The notes beneath the pieces are model-generated. The model made no database searches. It was not told where the DNA came from and was given only the letters and a program-made list of their open reading frames with translations. A program made the translations under genes and the position numbers. A stretch of DNA of 64,000 bases from Thermoleophilaceae bacterium (GTDB lineage Bacteria > Actinomycetota > Thermoleophilia > Solirubrobacterales > Thermoleophilaceae), in contig JBBDYQ010000009.1 in NCBI GenBank assembly GCA_040901445.1, positions 120,648 to 184,647 of the forward strand, written 5' to 3'. The first letter of the stretch is position 1; every line of letters starts with the position of its first letter. Shown piece by piece: positions 1-8,515 of this stretch.

Positions 1-1302
<1,302 letters not shown>

Positions 1303-1316
1303 CCCCACACCACGAC

Positions 1317-1361
1317 GAACGTCCCGGAACCCCCCGTCGAGGGGGGTACTCCGGGACGTTC
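1317..1361. terminator. Bidirectional hairpin between lon and the convergent membrane protein gene
   Basis: A 12-base arm GAACGTCCCGGA pairs perfectly with TCCGGGACGTTC, and inside it CCCCCC pairs with GGGGGG around GTCGA. Outer bases (CCTGACC... / ...GGTCAGG) extend the stem imperfectly. It lies between two convergent stop codons, as expected for a terminator serving both strands. There is no U-run, so termination efficiency is inferred. Confidence 0.75.
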
Positions 1362-1369
1362 ATGTGTGG

Positions 1370-1735
1370 TCAGGCGTGCGGCTCGAAGCCCGAGCCCGGC
1401 GGCGTGCCGGGTGCGGCGCCGGTCGCGCCCTGGTTCGGGGGCGTCGGCGCGGTGGGCCCGCCGATGTCTCGATCCGAGCGCGTGCCGGTGCCCGCGGGGT
1501 GGCCCTCCTGGGGCGTCGTGTGCACGTGCGGGCCGCCGTTGCGCGAGCGGCGGGCGAGCGCCACCGCCGCGGCGCAAGCGCCTACGACGCTGATCGCACC
1601 CGCCGCGGCCGCGCGCGGGTGGGCGGACGCCTCCCGGCGCGCCCTGCGCGAGACGGCGCCGCTCGTCTGGCGGGCCTGCCGCTTCGCCCGCTCCGCGCGG
1701 GAGCGGTTCCCCGGCAGCATGGCTGTCACGTCCAT
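1370..1735 (-). CDS. Small membrane-anchored protein of unknown function (121 aa)
   Basis: The family is not recognised. The protein has a basic N-terminal third rich in Arg and Ala, one hydrophobic segment around residues 40-58 (AAAGAISVVGACAAAVALA), and a Pro/Gly/Thr-rich low-complexity tail ending EPHA. The ATG at 1735 was chosen because AAGGAG sits five bases upstream; longer in-frame starts have no ribosome site. Upstream lies a GTTT-N15-GGGCAG box like those before csbD and the 3207 gene, suggesting stress-sigma control. It could be a cell-envelope stress protein; that role is inferred. Confidence 0.65.
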   Translation of the reverse strand: MDVTAMLPGNRSRAERAKRQARQTSGAVSRRARREASAHPRAAAAGAISVVGACAAAVALARRSRNGGPHVHTTPQEGHPAGTGTRSDRDIGGPTAPTPPNQGATGAAPGTPPGSGFEPHA

Positions 1736-1767
1736 CTCGGCTCCTTCCGTCGGTTCATCGCTCGCCA

Positions 1768-1792
1768 CTGCCCGGCCCCGGCGCCGGGAAAC
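1768..1792 (-). promoter_or_regulatory. Candidate SigB/SigF-type promoter, GTTT-N15-GGGCAG
   Basis: On the minus strand GTTT (1789-1792) and GGGCAG (1768-1773) are separated by 15 bases, 32 bases before the ATG at 1735. The known group-3 sigma consensus is GTTT-N14-16-GGGTAT. The same arrangement precedes the 3207 gene and csbD. Confidence 0.5.
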
Positions 1793-1800
1793 GCCCGAAA

Positions 1801-2658
1801 CTAGAGGTAAGCCGGATTCGGCAGGTAGGGGCTCATGGGACCGGGTTTCCCCCGCACGAAGGTCGGACCGCATGGCTCGAGCGACAGGCCGGCGTCCAGC
1901 ATCACCGGCACCGCCCAGCCCTGCCTCTGGGTGACGAACATGACGCCGCACTCGTGGGCGGGCGGCGCCGCGGCGAGAGCGGCCCAGAGCAGGGCGCGGG
2001 CGCCATCCTCGTCGCGGGCGGCCAGCAGGGCGGGGGAGCCGTCGCGCTCGAACACGTAGCCGCGATCGGGCAGAACCAGCAGCCCGAACCCCGCCTCGAG
2101 CAGCTTCTCGTGGTCGGGGCCATGTGCGGCGCCGCGCTGCTCGCGGTCGACGGCGGCGGCCAGGTCCAGGTCGGCGCTCTCACCCTCGCGCACGCCGAGC
2201 CCGCCGGGGATCGCGTCGCGGCGCACCACTCCGAAGCCCTCCACCGCCGGCTGCAGCGCAAAGCCCGCACGGGCGTAGCTGCGCAGTGCGCGCGGGTCGA
2301 GCGAGGACAGGATGATCTGCGCGCGCGTGCCCTCCGCGGTGGCCAGCGCTCGCTCGAGCAGCCGCCGGCCCAGCCCGTTGGACTGCACGCTGGGCGCCAC
2401 CGCGAGCAGAGACAGGCCCCACACGCCCTCGCGTACGAGCGCCATGGCCACGCCGCGGACGCCCGTGCCGTCGTCGGCCACCCAGGCGCCCTGCGGGTCG
2501 GTGTCCAGCAGATGCCGCACGCGCTCCAGCCCACGCCGCCAGCGCACGTCCGCCGGCTCCGTGGTGGCGGGCCAGCGCTCGTTGCGCGCCTCGAAGGCCG
2601 CCTGGCTCGTGGCGAAGGCGGCCTGGATGTCCGCGTCGTCCATGGGGCGCAGGTCCAC
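1801..2658 (-). CDS. GNAT-family N-acetyltransferase (285 aa)
   Basis: Acetyl-CoA-dependent acyltransferase of unknown substrate. The N-terminal half is a GNAT fold: the acetyl-CoA-binding turn appears as QSNGLGRRLLERAL near residue 95, preceded by a strand VWGLSLLAVAP and followed by the ARAGF element typical of motif B. The C-terminal 130 residues are a second, weaker GNAT-like half, so the protein may be a tandem GNAT as in mycothiol synthase-like enzymes. The GTG start at 2658 is six bases after a TAGGCT box and lacks a Shine-Dalgarno, indicating a leaderless message. Confidence 0.85.
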   Translation of the reverse strand: MDLRPMDDADIQAAFATSQAAFEARNERWPATTEPADVRWRRGLERVRHLLDTDPQGAWVADDGTGVRGVAMALVREGVWGLSLLAVAPSVQSNGLGRRLLERALATAEGTRAQIILSSLDPRALRSYARAGFALQPAVEGFGVVRRDAIPGGLGVREGESADLDLAAAVDREQRGAAHGPDHEKLLEAGFGLLVLPDRGYVFERDGSPALLAARDEDGARALLWAALAAAPPAHECGVMFVTQRQGWAVPVMLDAGLSLEPCGPTFVRGKPGPMSPYLPNPAYL

Positions 2659-2664
2659 GGCTAG

Positions 2665-2670
2665 AGCCTA
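2665..2670 (-). promoter_or_regulatory. TAGGCT -10 box, leaderless start of the GNAT gene
   Basis: TAGGCT on the minus strand ends six bases before the GTG at 2658; the transcript would begin at or beside the start codon. Confidence 0.5.
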
Positions 2671-2702
2671 TGGTTCCCGCATCCCGTCGAGAGGAGACCG
2701 GC

Positions 2703-3134
2703 ATGGCCGATGAGGTGAAGGACGTCGTCGAGGGCGAGGGGTTCGCCGTGGCGAACATCGACGGGCTCGGGGACGGGCCCGGCTTCCGCAAGGTCCGGCG
2801 CGAGCTCGGCGTGACCGCGTTCGGCATCAACGCGATCGTGCTGCCGTCCGGCGCCGAGACCGGCCGCCACTACCACGACGAGCAGGAGGAGACGTACTTC
2901 GTCCACCGCGGGCTCGTCGAGTTCGAGTTCGGTGACGGCTCCACCCACCTGCTCGGCCCCGGCGGCCTCGCGCGCGTGGACGCCGCCACGGTGCGGAAGA
3001 TGAAGAGCGTGGGGGACGAGGACGCCGTCTACGTGATCGCGGGCGGCAAGGACGGCTACGTGGGCCGCGATGGCCGGATGCCGGAGGGCGAGGAACGTGT
3101 GCACGGGGGCCCGCCTGGCGCGCCCGCCGCATAG
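2703..3134 (+). CDS. Cupin-domain protein (143 aa)
   Basis: Single small beta-barrel cupin. Motif 1 is visible as GRHYHDEQEETYFVHRG (about residues 56-72), giving two His and a Glu as metal ligands; motif 2 (GPGGLARVDAATVRKMKS) lacks the usual His, so metal binding may be partial. Cupins of this size are often sugar isomerases, dioxygenases or small-molecule sensors; the substrate cannot be told here. ATG at 2703 follows GAGGAG. It is divergent from the GNAT gene, with TATGGT (2669-2674) as a possible -10. Confidence 0.8.
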   Translation: MADEVKDVVEGEGFAVANIDGLGDGPGFRKVRRELGVTAFGINAIVLPSGAETGRHYHDEQEETYFVHRGLVEFEFGDGSTHLLGPGGLARVDAATVRKMKSVGDEDAVYVIAGGKDGYVGRDGRMPEGEERVHGGPPGAPAA

Positions 3135-3142
3135 CCCGCCCG

Positions 3143-3167
3143 GTTTCAGCGAGTGGGCAGTGGGCAT
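3143..3167 (+). promoter_or_regulatory. Candidate SigB/SigF-type promoter, GTTT-N15-GGGCAT
   Basis: GTTT at 3143-3146 and GGGCAT at 3162-3167 with a 15-base spacer, 39 bases ahead of the ATG at 3207. It is identical in layout to the boxes at 1768-1792 and 16036-16061. Confidence 0.5.
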
Positions 3168-3172
3168 CAGGC

Positions 3173-3196
3173 CTCCTGGGGCAGGAATCCCAGGAG
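3173..3196 (+). promoter_or_regulatory. Hairpin partly covering the ribosome-binding site of the 3207 gene
   Basis: CTCCTGGG (3173-3180) pairs with CCCAGGAG (3189-3196) around an eight-base loop. The right arm contains AGGAG, and the main GAGGAG site (3196-3201) begins on its last base. It may temper translation; this is inference only. Confidence 0.35.
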
Positions 3197-3206
3197 AGGA
3201 GAACGC

Positions 3207-3581
3207 ATGTCCGCCGGAGCGATAATCGCCATCGCAATCGTCGCCGCCATCGTGCTTGTGGCCCTGTTTGTGGCCCTCCCGCGCATGCGGGGCAAGACGG
3301 CAGAGCGCAAGCGGGCGCGTGAGGAGCGCGGGCGCGAGCAGGAGCTCGGGCGCCGGCGCGAGTCCGCGACGGAGATGCACCGCGGGGCCGCCCGGGAGGA
3401 ATCAGTGGAGGCCGAGCGGCTGGAGCACGAGGCTCAGGTGCGCCGCGCCGAGGCCTCCAAGCAGGGCGAGCGCGCCGAGATGCACGAGCGCGGGATGGCG
3501 GACGACCAGCTCGTGCGCGACGACGAGCGCGACCTGGCCGCCCACGCCGAGCGCGAGCGCGGGCGGGAGCCGCGCCGTTAG
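3207..3581 (+). CDS. Small single-pass membrane protein with charged coiled-coil tail (124 aa)
   Basis: Family not recognised. Residues 3-28 form one hydrophobic helix (SAGAIIAIAIVAAIVLVALF), followed by about 95 residues almost entirely Arg, Glu, Ala, Gln and Lys with heptad-like spacing, predicting a long cytoplasmic or extracytoplasmic helix. ATG at 3207 follows GAGGAG by five bases. Proteins of this build are common in Actinobacteria and often belong to the general-stress regulon; the upstream GTTT-N15-GGGCAT box supports that. The function is unknown. Confidence 0.75.
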   Translation: MSAGAIIAIAIVAAIVLVALFVALPRMRGKTAERKRAREERGREQELGRRRESATEMHRGAAREESVEAERLEHEAQVRRAEASKQGERAEMHERGMADDQLVRDDERDLAAHAERERGREPRR

Positions 3582-3594
3582 GGGCGGCGCGCGA

Positions 3595-5088
3595 TCACGT
3601 CAGGCTGGTCCAGACCGTCTTCACCTCGAGGTAGGCGTCGAGGTTGGCGTGGCCCATCTCACGGCCGATCCCCGAGGCCTTGTAGCCCCCGAACGGGGCC
3701 GCGGGGTCGGCCGGGCCCCACACGTTGATGTACACCGACCCCGCCTGCAGCTTGGCGGCGACGTTGTGGGCGTTGGCCACGTCGCGGGTCCAGATGCCCG
3801 CGGCGAGGCCGTACTCGGTGTCGTTGGCCCGCCGCGCCACCTCGTCCAGGTCGTCGTAGGGCATGGCCACCAGCACCGGGCCGAAGATCTCCTCGCGGGC
3901 GATCTTCATGTCGTCGCTGACGCCCGTGAACAGGGTGGGGGAGACGAAATACCCGCCGTTGGCGTCGTCCGGAGCGCCGCCACCGGCCACGACCTCCGCG
4001 CCCTGCTCCCTGCCGGACTCGATGTAGCCCAGCACGCGCTCGTGCTGCTCCTTCGACACCACCGGCCCGAACTGCGTGCCCTTCTCGAGCCCGGGCCCCA
4101 CCTTGGCCTTGCCGGCGGCGTCGGCCAGGCCGGAGACCACGGTGTCGAACTGGTCCTTGTGAACGTACAGGCGGGAGCCGGCGTTGCAGGCCTGCCCGGT
4201 GTTGAAGTAGATGCCCTGGAACGAGCCGGCGACGGCCGCCTCGAGGTCGGCGTCCGGGAGGATGATGTTGGGCGACTTGCCACCCAGCTCGAGCGTGACC
4301 CGCTTGAGCATCCGCCCGCAGGTCTCGCCGATGGCGCGACCGACCTCGGTGGAGCCGGTGAAGGCGATCTTCGCGATGCCGGGGTGGTCCACGACCGTCC
4401 GGCCCGTCTCGCCGTCGCCGGTGAGCACGTTGACCACGCCCGGCGGCAGGCCGGCCTCGGCCACGAGCTCGGCCAGGCGCAGCGCCGTGAGCGGCGTCTG
4501 CTCGGCAGGCTTGAGGATCACCGTGCAGCCCGCCGCCAGCGCGGGCGCGATCTTCCACGCAGCCATCAGCAGGGGGAAGTTCCAGGGGATGATCTGGCCG
4601 CAGACCCCCACCGGCTCCTTGCGCGTGTACACGAACGCGTTGGGCCACGAGACGGGGATCGTCTCTCCCTCGATCTTCGTGGGCCAGCCGGCGTAGTACT
4701 GCAGGTGCGCCACCGACCCCGCGACGTCGACCGCCTTGGCGTACGCCACCGGCTTGCCGTTGTCGAGCGCCTCGAGCTCGGCCAGCTCGTCCGCGTTCTC
4801 CTGCATGAGATCGGCCAGGCGGTGCATGAGCAGCCCGCGCCCGTGCGCCGGCATCTGCGCCCACGGCCCCTCGAGCGCGGCCGCGGCCGCCTTCACCGCG
4901 CGGTCGGTGTCCTCGGCGCCCGCGTGCGCCACGCTGGTGATCGGCTCGCCGGTGGCCGGGTCGGCCGTCTCGAACGTGCGCCCGTCGGCGGCCTCCACCC
5001 ATTCGTTGCCGATGAAGAGCTTGCCGGGGCCGCGTTCGACGAAGGCCCGGGCGGCGTCGGAGAGCTTGGCGGCGGTGTCGGTGGTCAT
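3595..5088 (-). CDS. NAD(P)-dependent aldehyde dehydrogenase (497 aa)
   Basis: Oxidises an aldehyde to its acid with NAD(P)+. Full family length. The catalytic Cys is residue 301 in NTGQACNAGSRL and the general base Glu is residue 267 in VTLELGGKSP; the coenzyme loop GSTEVG and IPWNFPLLMAAWK are also present. ATG at 5088 follows AAGGAGGAG. The next gene on the same strand, 26 bases upstream, is a zinc alcohol dehydrogenase, so the two probably oxidise an alcohol to an acid in sequence. The sequence most resembles betaine/retinal-type ALDHs, but the substrate is not determined. Confidence 0.95.
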   Translation of the reverse strand: MTTDTAAKLSDAARAFVERGPGKLFIGNEWVEAADGRTFETADPATGEPITSVAHAGAEDTDRAVKAAAAALEGPWAQMPAHGRGLLMHRLADLMQENADELAELEALDNGKPVAYAKAVDVAGSVAHLQYYAGWPTKIEGETIPVSWPNAFVYTRKEPVGVCGQIIPWNFPLLMAAWKIAPALAAGCTVILKPAEQTPLTALRLAELVAEAGLPPGVVNVLTGDGETGRTVVDHPGIAKIAFTGSTEVGRAIGETCGRMLKRVTLELGGKSPNIILPDADLEAAVAGSFQGIYFNTGQACNAGSRLYVHKDQFDTVVSGLADAAGKAKVGPGLEKGTQFGPVVSKEQHERVLGYIESGREQGAEVVAGGGAPDDANGGYFVSPTLFTGVSDDMKIAREEIFGPVLVAMPYDDLDEVARRANDTEYGLAAGIWTRDVANAHNVAAKLQAGSVYINVWGPADPAAPFGGYKASGIGREMGHANLDAYLEVKTVWTSLT

Positions 5089-5114
5089 TGCTCCTCCTTC
5101 GTGGGTGCGGCTGT

Positions 5115-6149
5115 TCAGGGCGACAGCACGATCTTCAGCGCCTCGCGGCGGTCGTAGACCTCGTACGCCTCAGCGGCGTCCGCGAGCGGCATGTGATGGC
5201 TGACGAGCGGGGCGGGGTCGAGCACGCCGCGCTCGAGCAGGCGCAGCACCGGGTCCACGTGCCCGATCACGTTGGCGTGTCCGGTGACGAGCGTGAGCGC
5301 CTTTATCCAGACGAGGCCCATGTGCACCTGGATGCGCTCGGCGTACACGCCGATGGCCGAGACGGTGCCGGCCTTGCGCGTCATGCGGATGGCCAGCTCG
5401 AGGGCGTCGGGGTGGCCCACGGCGTCCACGGCCACGTCCACGCCGCGGCCTCCGGTGGCCTGCTTGACCGCGGCGCGGGGGTCCTCCTCGGTGAGGTGGA
5501 CGGGGGAGGCGCCGAAGCGCTCCGCCATCGCCAGCCGGTCCTCCACGGTGTCCACCGCGATGACCTGCGAGGCGCCCGCCGCGCGCGCCGCCTGGACGGC
5601 GCACAGCCCGACGGGGCCGAGGCCGAGCACGGCCACGGAGTCGCCAGGGCGCACGCCGCTGTCGGACACCGCGTGGTAGCCGGTGCCCATCACGTCGCCG
5701 GCGAACAGCGCCACGTCGTCGGTCATGCCCTCGGGCACGCGCCGCAGGGTGAGGTTGGCGTCGGGCACGAGCACCTGCTCGGCCTGGGCGCCCTGCAGGT
5801 TGCCCAGCGTGGCGCCGTGCCCGAAGACCTTGCCGTGGTCGCACTTGTGGTAGTCGCCGCGGCGGCAGAAGAAGCAGGTGCCGCATGCCGTGCAGTAGCA
5901 GCCCAGCACGCGGTCGCCCTCGGCCACGGTGGTCACGCCATCGCCCGCGGCGAGCACCGTGCCCACGAACTCGTGGCCGAGCGTGAAGCCCGGCTCGATC
6001 TGCACCCGCCCGTGGTAGATGTGCAGGTCCGAGCCGCAGACGCCGGTGGCCTCCACGCGCACGAGGGCGTCGCCGGCGCCCCCAAGCTCGGGCTCGGGCC
6101 GCTCCTCGACGCTCACCTCTCCGGGGCCCTGGAACGTGACGGCCTGCAT
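5115..6149 (-). CDS. Zinc-dependent medium-chain alcohol dehydrogenase (344 aa)
   Basis: NAD(P)-linked oxidation of an alcohol. Catalytic zinc ligands are Cys38 (GVCGSD) and His59-Glu60 (GHE); the structural zinc lobe is complete, with Cys89, Cys92, Cys95 and Cys103. A Rossmann motif GLGPVG follows in the second half. TAGGCT lies eight bases before the ATG and no Shine-Dalgarno is seen, so the pair with the downstream aldehyde dehydrogenase is probably transcribed from here. Glycerol, butanediol or sorbitol dehydrogenase activities are all possible. Confidence 0.93.
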   Translation of the reverse strand: MQAVTFQGPGEVSVEERPEPELGGAGDALVRVEATGVCGSDLHIYHGRVQIEPGFTLGHEFVGTVLAAGDGVTTVAEGDRVLGCYCTACGTCFFCRRGDYHKCDHGKVFGHGATLGNLQGAQAEQVLVPDANLTLRRVPEGMTDDVALFAGDVMGTGYHAVSDSGVRPGDSVAVLGLGPVGLCAVQAARAAGASQVIAVDTVEDRLAMAERFGASPVHLTEEDPRAAVKQATGGRGVDVAVDAVGHPDALELAIRMTRKAGTVSAIGVYAERIQVHMGLVWIKALTLVTGHANVIGHVDPVLRLLERGVLDPAPLVSHHMPLADAAEAYEVYDRREALKIVLSP

Positions 6150-6157
6150 CGATCCGG

Positions 6158-6163
6158 AGCCTA
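6158..6163 (-). promoter_or_regulatory. TAGGCT -10 box for the alcohol dehydrogenase operon
   Basis: TAGGCT on the minus strand, eight bases from the ATG at 6149; the same spacing is seen at many other starts in the window. Confidence 0.5.
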
Positions 6164-6373
6164 CGGGATGGCGGGCGCGGGGGTCAGTCGTCGCCGGCCG
6201 AGATCCGCGAGCACAGGCTCGGTGAGGAGCTCCTCATCCTCCCGGGGCGCGGACCTGCTCAGGTACTGACCGAAGTCGGCGGCGCCGTTGATCTCCTTGT
6301 AGCGCCGCGCCGGCGTGTCGAGCACCGCGCGCACCCGCTCGAGCATCTGCTTCGTTTCCTTCTCGAGCCTCAT
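6161..6373 (-). pseudogene. Short open frame, possibly a remnant of a larger gene (70 codons)
   Basis: The reading frame encodes a charged helical peptide (RLEKETKQMLERVRAVLD, then RRYKEINGAADFGQYLSR) with normal composition, but it stops after 70 residues with a Pro/Arg tail unlike the rest. No ribosome site is visible before the ATG at 6373 and its stop overlaps the alcohol dehydrogenase -10 box. The ordered first 55 residues look like the N-terminal edge of a larger enzyme, so decay or truncation is more likely than a real small protein. It abuts the inverted-repeat island at 6381. Confidence 0.35.
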
Positions 6374-6380
6374 GCCCGTT

Positions 6381-6612
6381 AGTGCGTGTCCGGTTGGCTC
6401 CATCCGGGCGACGGTGGCGCATCCCTCGGTGGGCATCGCACCGGCAACGCGCGACTCGGTCGCGCTCCTGGATCGCGATCCCTGCCGTCGATTGAACAGA
6501 TCTGGTGGCCATGGCAACCGAAATCGTTCAATCGAATCCCAGATCCGCTCAGGGCGAGGTCCGCGCAGTCCCCGCGCTCAGGTCGCAACCTGAAGCCAAC
6601 CGGATACGCACT
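6381..6612. repeat. Nested inverted-repeat island (232 bp)
   Basis: The ends, AGTGCGTGTCCGGTTGGCT (6381-6399) and the reverse complement of its near copy (6594-6612), match at 18 of 19 bases. Inside lies a second palindrome, 6489-6534, whose 24-base arms match at 18 positions, including perfect CGATTGAAC / GTTCAATCG ends and a TGGCCATGGCA-like centre. The arms are separated by 89 and 59 bases, so one side carries extra sequence. GC is visibly lower than in flanking genes. No coding sequence or target duplication was found. Confidence 0.6.
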
Positions 6613-6642
6613 TGCTCGTTTGTCACATTCGGGTGTTGCATC

Positions 6643-6912
6643 GTGTCCGACCCCGCGACTACGGCGCCCGCCATGGATCGTCCCGACCGCCTGCCGGCCC
6701 TTTCGGAGCGCGAGCTCACCGCCCTCCGCGGGGCCGCCGCCTGGTACGCCAAGTACCACGCGGGCGTCGTCGCCGATCACGCCGCAGAAGACAGCGCCTA
6801 CGCCATAGCGGAGCGCGAGGAGTACCTCGACCTGGTGGCCGCCCTGGGCAAGCTCGGGGTGCGTGTGCGAGTGCCGGACGCCTTGGCCTCGCTTCAGGCT
6901 CGGGCGGCGTGA
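6643..6912 (+). CDS. Small hypothetical protein (89 aa)
   Basis: Family not recognised. The protein is mostly helical, with the core LSERELTALRGAAAWYAKYH and AEREEYLDLVAALGKLGVRV, no membrane segment and no Cys. The composition and third-position GC are those of a real gene. GTG at 6643 gives 89 residues; ATG at 6673 gives 79 and is the alternative. No ribosome site is clear for either. It lies just after the inverted-repeat island and before a small hairpin. Confidence 0.5.
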   Translation: MSDPATTAPAMDRPDRLPALSERELTALRGAAAWYAKYHAGVVADHAAEDSAYAIAEREEYLDLVAALGKLGVRVRVPDALASLQARAA

Positions 6913-6929
6913 GCGGGGTCCTGGCACGC

Positions 6930-6950
6930 GCGACACCCTAAAGGGGTCGC
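6930..6950 (+). terminator. Small hairpin after the 6643 gene
   Basis: GCGACACCC and GGGGTCGC pair around TAAA with one bulge. It lies in the gap before the HAD gene, without a clear U-run. Confidence 0.35.
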
Positions 6951-7004
6951 ACCGACACCCCCGCCACGTTTCCGCCCTCGCGCCCCGGGTACCTCCCCGA
7001 CGCG

Positions 7005-7658
7005 ATGGCTCCCACCGCGATCCTCGACGTGGACGGCACCCTGGTGGACACCAACTACCAGCACGCGATCGCCTGGTACCGGGCGTTCCGCCGCCAGGGG
7101 ATCGTGCTGCCGCTCTGGAAGGTGCACCGGCACATCGGCATGGGCGGCGACCAGCTCGTCGCGGCGCTGTGCGGCGACGCGACAGAGCGCGATCGCGGCG
7201 ACGACATCCGCGGCGCCGAGAAGCAGGTATACGCGCAGCTCATCGACGACGTGGAGCCGCTCGAGGGCGCGCGCGAGCTGATCGCCGAGCTCAAGGAGCG
7301 CGGCCAGGCGGTGGTGCTGGCCAGCTCGGCGAAGGCCGAGGAGGTGGAGCACTACCTCGACCTGCTCGATGCGCGCGAGCTCGCCGACGGCTGGACCACC
7401 TCGGCGGACGTGGAGGCCACCAAGCCCGAGCCCGACCTCGTGCGGGCGGCCATGGACAAGGGGTCCGGCGACGGCGCCGTGCTGGTCGGCGACTCGACAT
7501 GGGACTGCGAGGCCGCCGGGCGCGCCGGCATCGCCACCGTGGGGCTGCTCACCGGAGGGTTCTCCGAGGACGAGCTGCGTGACGCGGGCGCGGCCGTGGT
7601 GTTCGAGTCGATCGCCGAGCTGCGGCACCGGCTGGGCGAGACCCCGCTCGGGCGATGA
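7005..7658 (+). CDS. HAD-superfamily phosphatase (217 aa)
   Basis: Haloacid-dehalogenase phosphatase with a helical cap, of the phosphoglycolate phosphatase / beta-phosphoglucomutase type. Motif I is DVDGTLVDT (nucleophile Asp8, acid Asp10), motif II the SS of VLASSAK, motif III Lys of TKPEPD, and motif IV GDSTWD. All catalytic residues are present. It starts an operon: the next gene begins inside its stop codon (ATGA). The substrate is uncertain; housecleaning of phosphoglycolate or sugar phosphates is typical. Confidence 0.9.
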   Translation: MAPTAILDVDGTLVDTNYQHAIAWYRAFRRQGIVLPLWKVHRHIGMGGDQLVAALCGDATERDRGDDIRGAEKQVYAQLIDDVEPLEGARELIAELKERGQAVVLASSAKAEEVEHYLDLLDARELADGWTTSADVEATKPEPDLVRAAMDKGSGDGAVLVGDSTWDCEAAGRAGIATVGLLTGGFSEDELRDAGAAVVFESIAELRHRLGETPLGR

Positions 7659-8206
7659 AGGTGGAGGAAGTCACCGAGCGCGTGCCCGATCACGGCCGCG
7701 AGACCGACGACTCGCCCACCGAGCCGATCGACTACTGGACGCTGAACGCCACCTTCGGAGCCCTGCTCGCGGCGCTGGCCGTCGCGAGCCGCAACCACCC
7801 CGAACGGGTGCGCGCGGCGCTCGAGCCGCGCGAGCTGCCGATCCTCTTTGCCGCCACCTTCGCCGTCTCGAAGGCGATCGCCCGTGAGCGGATCGGCGTG
7901 TGGATGCGCGAGCCGTTCGTGGAGCAGGAGGGCGCCGTCCGGCGCCCGCGCGGGCGCCGGCTGCGCCACGCCGTGGGCGAGCTCATGACCTGCACGCGCT
8001 GCGCGGGAGTCTGGGGCGCGCTGGGCATGGTGGGGCTGCGTGTGGCGAGCCCCCACGCCGGCCGGCTGGCCACCGGCGTGCTGGCCACCGCCGCCGCCAA
8101 CGACTTCCTCCAGGCGGGATTTCGGATGCTCGCCGAGGGCGGCGGGGCCGCGCGGGGCCGCACCGCCGTTTCGGCCCGCGGAGCGGCGGGTACCCGCGAA
8201 CCGTGA
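7655..8206 (+). CDS. DUF1360-family membrane protein (183 aa)
   Basis: Matches the DUF1360 pattern, including ELMTCTRCAGVWGAL where two Cys surround a helix start, plus two to three hydrophobic segments (about 28-45, 63-80 and 110-150). Bacillus members are sporulation-related membrane proteins and actinobacterial ones are uncharacterised. The start overlaps the HAD stop by four bases, and its own stop overlaps the next start by four bases. The acidic N-terminus (DHGRETDDSPTEPID) is probably cytoplasmic. Confidence 0.8.
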   Translation: MKVEEVTERVPDHGRETDDSPTEPIDYWTLNATFGALLAALAVASRNHPERVRAALEPRELPILFAATFAVSKAIARERIGVWMREPFVEQEGAVRRPRGRRLRHAVGELMTCTRCAGVWGALGMVGLRVASPHAGRLATGVLATAAANDFLQAGFRMLAEGGGAARGRTAVSARGAAGTREP

Positions 8207-8439
8207 CTCCGCTGACGATCGCGATCGCCGCGCTGTTCCTGGGGCTGCTGTTCGGCTCGATCGCCGTCATGGGCGCCCCGATCTTGGCGCTCCCGATCGT
8301 GCTCGTGGCGCTGGCGGTCATCGGCCTCGGCCAGATGCGCCGCAAGTCCCAGCGCGCTCAGGACATCGGAGAGCTCCGCGACCAGGCCGCGGCGGAGCAG
8401 GTTGAGTTCACCGAGCGCGACCGCGAGACCCTGACCTGA
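8203..8439 (+). CDS. Small two-helix membrane protein (78 aa)
   Basis: Not recognised. Two hydrophobic helices (residues 4-22 and 24-45, broken by GAP) are followed by a soluble basic-then-acidic tail (RRKSQRAQDIGELRDQAAAE). GTG at 8203 overlaps the previous stop (GTGA), which fixes the start through translational coupling. It is the third gene of the HAD-DUF1360 operon and sits just before the stress sigma gene. Confidence 0.7.
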   Translation: MTPLTIAIAALFLGLLFGSIAVMGAPILALPIVLVALAVIGLGQMRRKSQRAQDIGELRDQAAAEQVEFTERDRETLT

Positions 8440-8461
8440 GCGCCGGCATCGGCCCGCCACC

Positions 8462-8487
8462 GATTGCCATGCCATGGGCACGGGTAT
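8462..8487 (+). promoter_or_regulatory. Possible autoregulatory SigB/SigF promoter, GATT-N16-GGGTAT
   Basis: GGGTAT at 8482-8487 exactly matches the group-3 sigma -10 consensus; GATT at 8462-8465 is a three-of-four match to GTTT, 16 bases upstream. A mirrored ATACCC follows at 8494-8499. The ATG of the sigma gene is at 8516. Confidence 0.45.
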
Positions 8488-8515
8488 CACCCACATACCC
8501 GATCCCGGAGGGCCC

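Noticed and set aside
6518..6545. tRNA T-arm resemblance in GTTCAATCGAATCCC
   Set aside because: Stem bases do not pair and no cloverleaf can be built around it.
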